Assembly: GCA_027475525.1 (NCBI GenBank)
Contig: JAMWFC010000037.1
Location: forward strand, 625,419-689,418
Source: Macrolepiota albuminosa
Taxonomy: Eukaryota > Basidiomycota > Agaricomycetes > Agaricales > Agaricaceae
Reading direction: 5' to 3'
DNA length: 64,000 nucleotides
Part shown: one piece after another, positions 56,253 through 64,000 of the stretch
Position numbering within the stretch: position 1 is the stretch's first letter
Layout of the letters: each line of letters starts with the position of its first letter
The notes under the pieces: model-generated
Databases searched by the model: none
What the model was told of the DNA's origin: nothing
What the model saw: the letters and a program-made list of their open reading frames with translations, nothing else
Translations under genes and position numbers: made by a program

Positions 56253-58700
56253 TCAGTTATCGGGGAAGTCCGCGAGCTCCATCTGTTCGAGATCACGAGT
56301 TTCACTGGAGTCGGAGGGGGACTTAGGCCTGCGACCATGCTTGCGTCCAGCGGCGATAGTGGCGGATGGGGCCGAGGGTAATACAAAACCGTCGGGATGT
56401 GCCTCTTCGGCGCGGTGGCGCTTATTCTCTTTTTCGACACGGCGTGACTCTGATCGGGCCTGGTTGCGAACGGCTTCACGGTGGGGGCGGAGTAGGGCAT
56501 TCTTCAAGCTCGCCCAAGCTTCGGTATTGACTTCTCCTTGAGCATTAATGATCCCGAAGGACCGAAACTCGGAGTAGCGGCTGTCGACAACGGGAAAGGT
56601 CAGAAGAGACCGTGGGATAGGGAAGCTGTCATAGTCGTATAGTTGAGTGTCGGGGTCACGAAGAATGAAGGAACAGGGGTTATCGCCTTTAGATGCGTTA
56701 TAGATTTTGGCGAAGGCCTCGTAACCAGCAGGTTCGATAAGGTTAACTGTGGCGCTGCGGCGGTGGACGTCGGCGTCGTGGTCCACAAATTTTAAGAGTT
56801 GAGCAGGGTGAATGATGAGGTTGGGTTCCGCAGCGGTGAGTTGTACAAAGCCGTCAGGGCGCGCTGCCAGACATGGGTGCGGGATATAATGATTTTTCGG
56901 GCGGAAAGACATGGCTGAACGTTTGGTGTGGTCAAAGGCGGAGGAGGGAGGTGATGAGCTGGAGGATAGGTGGACGCGGAGCAAGGGCTCAACGAATCCA
57001 ATGGGTGCTACCTGATGTTTCATGAGGTGGTTGGGCGATTGCTTAAGTAGTGCTGAAAATTGGTAGGACCCCAGGAAGATCTGCGGGTCGTCGATTGGAG
57101 GCGTCCCCGTTCCCCTCAGAAGCTCATCTAAATTTTCGACTCCCTGAGCATCCAGGTACGGTAATAATATATCTAAGTCCCGGACCCGGTCCAAGGGGAG
57201 CCAAGTCTTATAGCCAGCTTTCCATAGTACCTCGAATATAGCGTGGGACTTTGATCCTGCGTGGCCCACGATTTTATCTGCCGCCCATTCCATTTCATGC
57301 TCTGGTTCGGCATCGCTAACGATCTGGGAATAGAGTCTTCCTGGAAATAGTCGGTCATCATTGGGGTGATGAATTCTCAATAAGGAGACGTGAAATACGT
57401 CGTGTATTCCCCTCTGTTTCATATGGGAGGGAAGTTGCACATGAAAGGAATGATTACCAAAGTCTTCTAAAAGTAAATAGGGACCCACAAATTTGGGTAT
57501 TAGTTTACGAGCCAGCCCTTTGGGGAAAGCCATATTTACTGTTGACACGTATACAAACTCTCCTTCCTTGAAGGGTACCACTGCTTGTTTTCTATTCGCA
57601 GTTCGGATCTGCTTTACTCTAGCGGTGAGTATACAGTCGTGTGCGGCCATGATGGCTGACTTTAGTCGTTGTGCGAATACACGTACTCCCGGGTACTCTG
57701 TCTTGGTTGCAGAGTTCCACACCATGGCACGGGGTAGTCTGCCGTAGTTTAGGAAAAACGGGGAGTACCCAGTACTCTCTGATCGTGCGGTGTTGATCGC
57801 AAATTCCACAGCTGGTACCTTAGATACCCAGTCGCTCTGGTTCGGACTGATGCACTGTCGAATCATTTGTATTACTGTTCAATTGGCACGCTCAGTAGCT
57901 CCGTCTGTTTCGGGATGGTACGCACTAGACATTTTTAACTGGGTCCCTATCAGGGCATGTAAGTGTGTCCAGAATATGCTCGTGAAATACGAATCCCGGT
58001 CACTGACTATCGCCTTAGGTAGTCCATGTAGTTTGTATATCTCTGCGAATACGAGCTCCGCTATGTTTCTAGCGTTGTAAGTTGTCTGACTGGGCACCAG
58101 GCGTATCATGCCGGTTAAGTGGTCGATGATGATGGTGAGGGAGTTATAGACCGCGTCTCTGTCCTTCAAATCTGGTAAGGGTCCCACGAAATCTATACCT
58201 ATAACCTCCCACGGCTGGGTAGGTACGGGTAGGGGGTTCAGTTTGCCATAGGGTTTATGGTTCAACGGCTTACTCCTTGCGCAAGTGATGCACGATTCAC
58301 AAAAGGAGTGTACGTCCCTGCTCATAGTTTTCCACCATACGTGCTCACGAAGATAAGTAAGGGTCTTTCGTGCTCCGAGATGCGCTAGCATGGAATGCGC
58401 TTCTGATATTACTATTTCTCGTATGCTTTGCCCTGTTACCATGATAGATGGTATGCAGAGCACTTTTTTCTCGTTTATTTTGATATAAAGCAGCCTGTCT
58501 TCAGTTAACTCAAATTTCTTATATTCGCGTGGGTTCTTTACCACTGGAGCTAGGATCAGGTCCTCATTATATTTGTCACGGATACTTTCTAGCAAGTCTA
58601 TTGGTTCTCGCTCTCCAGCCATCATCTCGGTCAATGATACTGGGTTCAGGGGTCCCGTCAACTCCTGTAGTTTTTTCGAACGTTCCGATATTTGCTTATC
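56253..58700 (-). pseudogene. Gypsy-C integrase, chromodomain and C-terminal extension
   Basis: Zinc arm: EAHSMLAHLGARKTLTYLR and CESCITCARSK. Core: VIGIDFVGPLPDLK, IVSDRDSYFTSIFWTHL and the Glu of TERAN, after which a TGA (57879) replaces the conserved Arg. The C-terminal part has PKFVGPYLLLEDFG, and the chromodomain reads WAADKIVGHAGSKSHAIFEV then AGYKTWLPL. A further 280 residues follow without known domain, ending in an acidic/basic tail at TAA 56253. A TGA near 58701 separates it from the RT part. Confidence 0.87.
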
Positions 58701-61145
58701 TCATGCCTGTTCCAGGTCGTGCTCAATGGCCTCATCGATTATCTCTCTCGATGATCTGTTATTTTCGACTGATTGCCTCTGACTATTGTCATTACGATTA
58801 CGTGCTGGGATTTTAATGGTCAGTTTCCCTTGTGTCGCCTCACCCTCCTTTTGTTGCTGAGGTCCTCTCAGCACGAAATTCTTAGACGCTCGTGCTGCAA
58901 ACTCCCTTGCTGTCTCCGGTCTTCCCGTTTCCACGGGTGGCACTTCCTTCCGCCTATACACCCTTTTGGGCTGCGCGCCACCTGTAGAGGTCGGACTCCG
59001 TGCCTGATCGAGCGGTTGATCAGGGTCTACGTGCCCTTGGCTTTCCGGTAAGTCGGCGATGTGTTGCTGGTTACTGGTCCCTTCTGAGGTATCGGCTGAT
59101 AGGTTCACGCTCGCGCCCTCCAGCCCGACCAAAACAGGCATCGAAATGAGGTGTGTGGCTAACTGATCGTTGTTTATGACGTCATGATAAGTGTATTCGC
59201 TCCAAGCACGCACCATTCCTGGCTCATCATTCGCGTACAATCGCGACAAGGCGTCTGATAGAATGTTTTCTGCGCCTGGGACGTATACGACCTCAAAGTC
59301 AAATTCTGAAATCTTTTCAAGCCATCGGGCTTGTCTTCCTGACAGGTTTTTCTGGTTTAGAAGGTGAATAAGCCCCTTGTGATCCGTATACCAAGTGAAC
59401 TTAACACCTTGCAGGATATCCCTGTGTCTGAGCATGGTTTCTACGCCTGCTAACATTTCAATCTCGTGTACGGGGTAGTTTTGTTGTGCGGAATTAAGCT
59501 TCACGGAATAGAACGCAGCGACCTTCGCAGTTCTCCAGTTTTCCCCCTGGCTAACCACTCCTGCAATGCCAGTAACACATCCATCCGTTACCACATGAAT
59601 AGGATCATGGTTCGCTCCATATTCCAGAGGCCGTCTATGATGTTCTCGGCACTGGACTGCTAATCGTTTAATATCTTCGAAGGCACGCTGGTGTGTGTGT
59701 TCCCATCGAAACGGTACCGTATCCCCAGTGAGTGTATGTAATATTCCCATTGGAATACGTACACGGTCGATGTCATCAGCCAGGTAGCCTGCGGCCCCCA
59801 GGAATCCTCTCAAAAGGTCCCTGTTCATTGGAGTCTTCCACTTGGATAACGCATCAACCTTTTTGGGGTCCATACGTATCCCATCGTCATCCACGATGCG
59901 TCCCAGAACTTTCATTTCTTTGCACAAGAATTGAAGTTTATTCTCCCCTAGGTACAATTTCTCTTTACGGAGGATGTCGATGATTAGCCTTACATGCTTA
60001 ATGTGTTCTTCGAGCGAATCCGAATATATTATAATATCGTTGAGGTAAACATCCATAAATCTACCGATGTATGCCGAGAAAATATGGTTCATAACAGCTT
60101 GGTAGGTCGCCGGTGCGTTACAGTCACCCTGCTGGATGACGTTACTGACCATGTTTCCGTCCGGTGTGGTTACGGCTGTCCGCTCGACATGCTCTGGTAT
60201 GACATGGATTTGTTCGTAAGCATCTTTTCCGTCCAGGATCGATCTATACCGACCTCTGGCTGCTCTTCTTAGTATCCCGTCTATATCCGGCAGCGGCGAT
60301 GATTTCTTTACGGTGTTCGCGTTCTGGGCTCTGAGGTCGAAGACTGTTCGTAGACGGGGCGGTTCTCCCTGCTTCACCGGTTTGGGTATCAGCATCATTG
60401 GTACGGTGTTTCCACTGCTCGTGATTTTCCATCTGCCATTTTTGATATAGGCATCCCTTTTCTCTGTCCACTGAGCCCTCATGGCCTCGGGGCAGCGAGA
60501 CGGTCGCCAAGGGTAAGTCCTATTAGGGTCTATTAGGTTTATTTCATGGTTGATAGCCCGTAATGGCGGTAATGGAGTGTCACTTGCCGATCTGCAAATG
60601 GGTGCCGCGTATCGACGCAATTCTTCTCTTATCGCTTCTAAGTTTTCTTCATATAGTTCCAGTGACCGGGAGGCTAACTTAGTCACTCCTAGTCCCTTCA
60701 TGGGGACCGATTGCGGGGACCCGATCAAAACACGGGAAGGATTGATTCCAAAAGTGACGCGGTGCTGGAATAGAAAGGGGGTACCTAGAATGAGGTCATA
60801 GCTGGACAGGTTGATCACGTCGAAGTAACGATCTTTGGCGATGGACTGATACTGGAAGTGAGCTGTGGCGCCAAAATTGATTCAGGATCGGGATCCCTGC
60901 ACGGCAAGCTGAATGGGAACTGGGGAGGTGAGTTCTTTCTTATTTATGCCTAAGGTGCTGGAGATGAAGTCTCCCAGAGACTCTGAGTCTATTAGTGCGC
61001 GAGCAGGGTGTCCATTGATTTGGACTACTACGACGAGGGGTTTGGGCACCTGTCGTGACGGATCTCGAGTGGATGCCGTATTCCTCTGGATGGAAGGGTA
61101 GGTACCTGCTTCCACTTGTTGCCCGTATAGGCCGATGACTTGTAA
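58701..61145 (-). pseudogene. Gypsy-C protease, reverse transcriptase and RNase H
   Basis: Protease: GHPARALIDSESLGDFISS, where the normal DSG reads DSE (codon 60981-60983); a TGA follows at about 60882. LSSYDLILGTPFLFQ closes the fold. RT: RLRTVFDLRAQNANTVKKSS, RSILDGKDAYEQIH, GDCNAPATYQAVMNHIF, and a catalytic box reading VYLNDIIIYSDS, with Asn in place of the first Asp (codon 60039-60041). RNase H: IHVVTDGCVTGIAGVVSQG, PVHEIEMLAGVETML, WYTDHKGLIHLL, GAENILSDALSRLY. The C-terminal linker is basic and Ser/Pro-rich. Both changed active-site residues should abolish activity. Confidence 0.9.
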
Positions 61146-63986
61146 TCATCCATCGTCGACCTCTAGTCGCAGCTTTCCGAATGCAGAAACCCAGGTGCGG
61201 ATTAGGTCTAACTCATACTCATGATTCGCAACTTCAGGTGCCATTCTATCTTCGAATAAACAAGCTACGTAGTAGTGTGGGTCATATGGAAGTGAGTATG
61301 CTTCCGATGCGATCTCCTCGAACGATTTTTTGACCTTCTTGGTATACCATGTAGGCAAATCAAAATGCTCATTCCGAAGATGGTGGAGCTCAATTTGGGT
61401 CTTGAAACCAAGGTGTCTGTCGTAAACGAAGTACGTTGCCTCATCAGGTATTACCTCAAAACGTTGGTAACGGTATAATCTATCCCTTTCATCCCAGGAG
61501 TAAGGAGCTCCCCTCTCCAGGGTCCTCTGTGCGTTCCAGGCGTACACGTCATTATTCAGACGCACCTGGTAGCTATCTCGGTTGTTATACGGGGCACCCG
61601 TGGCAGCTTGTCTGATTTTTGCGTACCATTCCCCCAGGGGGAAGGAGTTCCGTTCCACCACGGACTTCCGTATGGTCTCGTATTGCTCGAATACACGGTC
61701 ATACAAGAGGATCTCGTTGCTACAAGGCATCGAAGCTGCGGTAAACCGCATCGGCCGGAATTGGAGTACATTTGCAGGATCGCCTGGGTAGGGTTGCATT
61801 TTTTCCAGGAGCTCAGTCAGTTTATTGCATACAGCTTCGCCTATGCAATTGCGGGACTCGTGGGTATCGAGGAGTTCAATTCGTTCTTCCGCGTCTGCAA
61901 CGGTCATCCAGAATGAACTCCGGAAGGGTTCCGGCGGTGCCACCATGGTTTCGCCCCTCAGGGACGCCGCGTCGCACTCATCCAAGTAGTTTCCCCATAA
62001 GTCGTCAATTAGCGCCGAGGCTGTGCCAGTCGCTCCGTCACTTCCTGCGTCGAGACTTTCCTTGCAGTCAGAGTCTGATACGGATTGAAGATCGGGTATA
62101 GTATCCCCGTCACTATCGTATTCCTTCAGGGGCCCCGAGGTGCCCCATTCTACCATTCCGACATGTAGGGCTGTCGTCGTTTCGCCCAGACTAGCGACGC
62201 GGAGTTCTTCGGTGCGTTCCAGATCTAAATGCATCCCAAATGCACTGACCCCCGGGGGTTTGCTGTTGCCAGACTTCATTTTGCCTTTATTACGGCAGTT
62301 GCGAGCGAAGTGTCCTTCTTCTCCACATACAAAACATTTGTTAGCAGCTCTCAGCTCGTCTTTTTCCTCCTTGCTGAGTGATGACCCTGAGTGATCGCCC
62401 TTCCTTTTATCAGGGAATGATTTGGTTGACTGTGAGGGCGTCCCTGCTCTAGGCTTACCCTGGAATGGTCCTCCAGGAGTGGTGTTGGTTTTGCGTCCCA
62501 CAGTCGACTTGTGGCCCTTCGATCGGTTTGACGCATGTTGCGACTTCCCGTGTTGAGGGTTCTCTTCTCTCCCGCCATGGTTGTGACCAGGGGGCCGAGG
62601 CTGATTGGTACGGTTGTTGTAGTTCTGACTGCTATGGTCTCTAAGGTCAACGTTCTCCGCCATTTCTTGGTACTCAGCTTCTCGTACCATCTCCTTCCAG
62701 GACGTATATTCCGGATTCATATGTTCACGAAGGAGTGCCTTACGCAGAGCGGGTCGTAAACCGTTGAAAAGTTTCACCGCGCGCGCTCTTACCCCATCGG
62801 ACCCGACAATGGTGAATAACTCGTCAAGATCTGCCACGTACTCGCATACAGACCTCTGTCCCTGAGTAAAACTATTTAGTTTTTCCCTTTGCTGATTCCT
62901 AAAGTCGATTGGAAAGCAGTAATTGAACATTTCTACGAAGAACTTCCTCAATGACCATCGTTCGGGCTCCAGGGACACCGAACGTGTATAGAACGTGTAT
63001 GCCTTTCCGGTCAGAAACTCAGATAGTACCATGACCTGACGTCTCTTTTCAACGTAGCCGTACTTTACATACGCTGTGCCATGTGTGAGGAACTTGTGAA
63101 AAGCACGAATATCCACCCTCCCGTCGTACTTCTCCGGCGGTGTGGGCTTGATAATGGATCTCCGTGAGGGTTTACGGGAGTGTTTACGTTTTGGCCTATG
63201 GGCACGACGTTTCCCTCTATGGTGGTATGATGATCCCGACTCGAAACCGCTATCAGTGCTGGACTCGCTTTCCTCGCTCTGGTACCCGGAAGTAGGGTCC
63301 GATTCTGATCCACTGTCCTCCGAGGAGTCAGATGGGCTCAAGTCCGGCTCTGAGTCGGATGGATAGGTGCGACGTCGTTTTCCCAAACGGTGGAACGCTC
63401 TGCCCAGGGCGCTGTGTGCGGCTATCTGGGTTATAGGCTTGGTAGCGGCCTCTTTGCCTGTGCGTTGAGATATCTTAGGGTTCTGGCTAAGCTCACGTTC
63501 CCTTCGAGGTTGGCACCTGTGCTTGGATTTAGATCCTTTAGCTACCTTCTGAATCAGGGCGGCGAGCTCGTCCGATATAGGTTCAGTTGTGGCTCTCCCT
63601 TTACGCTTTTTATGTGACGATAATTGTGTCTTCTTAATGCGGTCCATTTCTTTGGCAAGCTTTCGTTTATTACGAATGTAATCTAATAGATCTTCTCGAG
63701 ATATCTCGAGTCCTTCCGCCGCGTCTGTCGTGTCCCCGTAAGGACGTTCTCCGTCGTCATCGTCGTTAGTGTCGTTTTCCGACTCTACTGCGCCATCTGA
63801 GGCTTCTTGATTTGATAGCTGAAGATTGCGTTCTTGATTCGAGTTTATCTCGTTTAGTATGTCCCTTTGTATATCCGGGTCCATCTCTGTTTCATCTAGG
63901 TGTATATCTCCCCAGTTTCGGGGGTCTATTCCTTTCCCTTTGCTATGGGATTGTTCCTGACGAGGAGTGAACGATACCTTTTCCAT
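61146..63986 (-). CDS. Gypsy-C gag, unusually long
   Basis: A 946-residue open frame, the longest intact gag here. Residues 1-260 are charged and Ser/Arg-rich with acidic clusters (NDTNDDDDGERPYGD; SDSEPDLSPSDSSEDSGSES). The capsid-like region is at about 285-450 (PPEKYDGRVDIRAFHKFL; VMVLSEFLTGKAYTFY; RNQQREKLNSFTQGQRSV). The zinc knuckle CFVCGEEGHFARNC is at about 555-568. About 370 further residues follow, including a Trp/Tyr-rich globular-looking part (ERGAPYSWDERDRLYRYQRF; YDRHLGFKTQIELHHL) of unknown role. It ends at TGA 61146; the frame then continues into the protease, so the stop may be either a mutation or a readthrough site. Confidence 0.85.
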   Translation of the reverse strand: MEKVSFTPRQEQSHSKGKGIDPRNWGDIHLDETEMDPDIQRDILNEINSNQERNLQLSNQEASDGAVESENDTNDDDDGERPYGDTTDAAEGLEISREDLLDYIRNKRKLAKEMDRIKKTQLSSHKKRKGRATTEPISDELAALIQKVAKGSKSKHRCQPRRERELSQNPKISQRTGKEAATKPITQIAAHSALGRAFHRLGKRRRTYPSDSEPDLSPSDSSEDSGSESDPTSGYQSEESESSTDSGFESGSSYHHRGKRRAHRPKRKHSRKPSRRSIIKPTPPEKYDGRVDIRAFHKFLTHGTAYVKYGYVEKRRQVMVLSEFLTGKAYTFYTRSVSLEPERWSLRKFFVEMFNYCFPIDFRNQQREKLNSFTQGQRSVCEYVADLDELFTIVGSDGVRARAVKLFNGLRPALRKALLREHMNPEYTSWKEMVREAEYQEMAENVDLRDHSSQNYNNRTNQPRPPGHNHGGREENPQHGKSQHASNRSKGHKSTVGRKTNTTPGGPFQGKPRAGTPSQSTKSFPDKRKGDHSGSSLSKEEKDELRAANKCFVCGEEGHFARNCRNKGKMKSGNSKPPGVSAFGMHLDLERTEELRVASLGETTTALHVGMVEWGTSGPLKEYDSDGDTIPDLQSVSDSDCKESLDAGSDGATGTASALIDDLWGNYLDECDAASLRGETMVAPPEPFRSSFWMTVADAEERIELLDTHESRNCIGEAVCNKLTELLEKMQPYPGDPANVLQFRPMRFTAASMPCSNEILLYDRVFEQYETIRKSVVERNSFPLGEWYAKIRQAATGAPYNNRDSYQVRLNNDVYAWNAQRTLERGAPYSWDERDRLYRYQRFEVIPDEATYFVYDRHLGFKTQIELHHLRNEHFDLPTWYTKKVKKSFEEIASEAYSLPYDPHYYVACLFEDRMAPEVANHEYELDLIRTWVSAFGKLRLEVDDG

Positions 63987-64000
63987 CCTCTTATCAATAT

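Larger units (their letters stand above)
55890..64000 (-). mobile_element. Gypsy-C, chromodomain Gypsy retrotransposon, cut by the window end
   Basis: On the minus strand. The 3' LTR is at 55890-56110 and gag starts at 63986; the 5' LTR lies outside the window. The whole coding region, gag to integrase, is in a single frame broken by only four stops, all TGA. The RT resembles that of Gypsy-A. The likely target duplication on the left is CAAGG (55885-55889), which can be tested against the missing end. Confidence 0.9.

Noticed and set aside
9805..61148. UGA recoded as an amino acid in this organism's transposons
   Set aside because: The same frames end or are disrupted by TGA at conserved Arg sites explained by CGA to TGA, and LTR differences show the same CpG transitions. 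Mutation is simpler.
1..64000. CRISPR arrays, rRNA genes, prokaryotic operons
   Set aside because: No regularly spaced repeats, no rRNA-like blocks and clear eukaryotic introns.

Overview
This window reads as a gene-poor, transposon-saturated stretch of a filamentous fungus, most likely an Agaricomycete (Basidiomycota). The pointers are short introns of about 46-60 bp, a fungal-type GH79 glycosidase, a La-protein relative, Gypsy elements with chromodomains, Copia elements, Tad/I-like LINEs and a tyrosine-recombinase (Ngaro/DIRS-type) retroelement. No bacterial features, CRISPR arrays, rRNA or functional tRNA genes were seen. Both host genes I recognise are pseudogenes, and every mobile element with readable coding sequence carries inactivating changes.

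Layout. 1-1036: AT-rich, no gene. 1037-2700 (-): La RNA-binding protein pseudogene. 3015-4894 (+), resuming at 55098-55490 (+): one GH79 beta-glucuronidase-like pseudogene, split by a 50.1-kb block in its last intron. That block is a set of nested insertions. The outer element is a Copia retrotransposon (4952-55091, target duplication TTCCA on both sides). Its 5' LTR holds a 5'-truncated LINE (5126-6298) and a tyrosine-recombinase retrotransposon (6347-23650), which is itself split by Gypsy-A (9805-21199, duplication GAAGT). Its gag zinc knuckle holds a solo LTR (24610-24846, duplication ATATG). Its reverse transcriptase holds a second Copia (27215-32814, duplication GTCTA). Its 3' LTR holds a long LINE (about 34456-54938), which is split by Gypsy-B (40775-51384, duplication GAGAG). 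Right of the GH79 remnant, Gypsy-C (55890 to beyond 64000, minus strand) runs off the window.

The reconstruction checks itself. The two fragmented outer LTRs sum to about 251 and 253 bp. The reverse transcriptase frame of the tyrosine-recombinase element closes when Gypsy-A and one duplication copy are removed. The GH79 exons join at an intron acceptor created by the duplicated TTCCA plus G.

The decay has a clear mode. Roughly 40 in-frame stops that I placed inside otherwise readable element frames are almost all TGA. All 12 differences between the paired LTRs of Gypsy-A (5) and the inner Copia (7) are transitions at CpG. This points to CpG-directed C-to-T mutation (methylation-linked deamination or a CpG-type RIP), not the CpA-directed RIP known from ascomycetes.

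The most unusual biology is in Gypsy-B. It carries an antisense gene with three phase-consistent introns, two Cys-x2-Cys-x6-Cys units and its own AATAAA signal, converging on pol. Its pol also has two tandem retropepsin domains. Gypsy-A carries a further large ORF of unknown function after its chromodomain.
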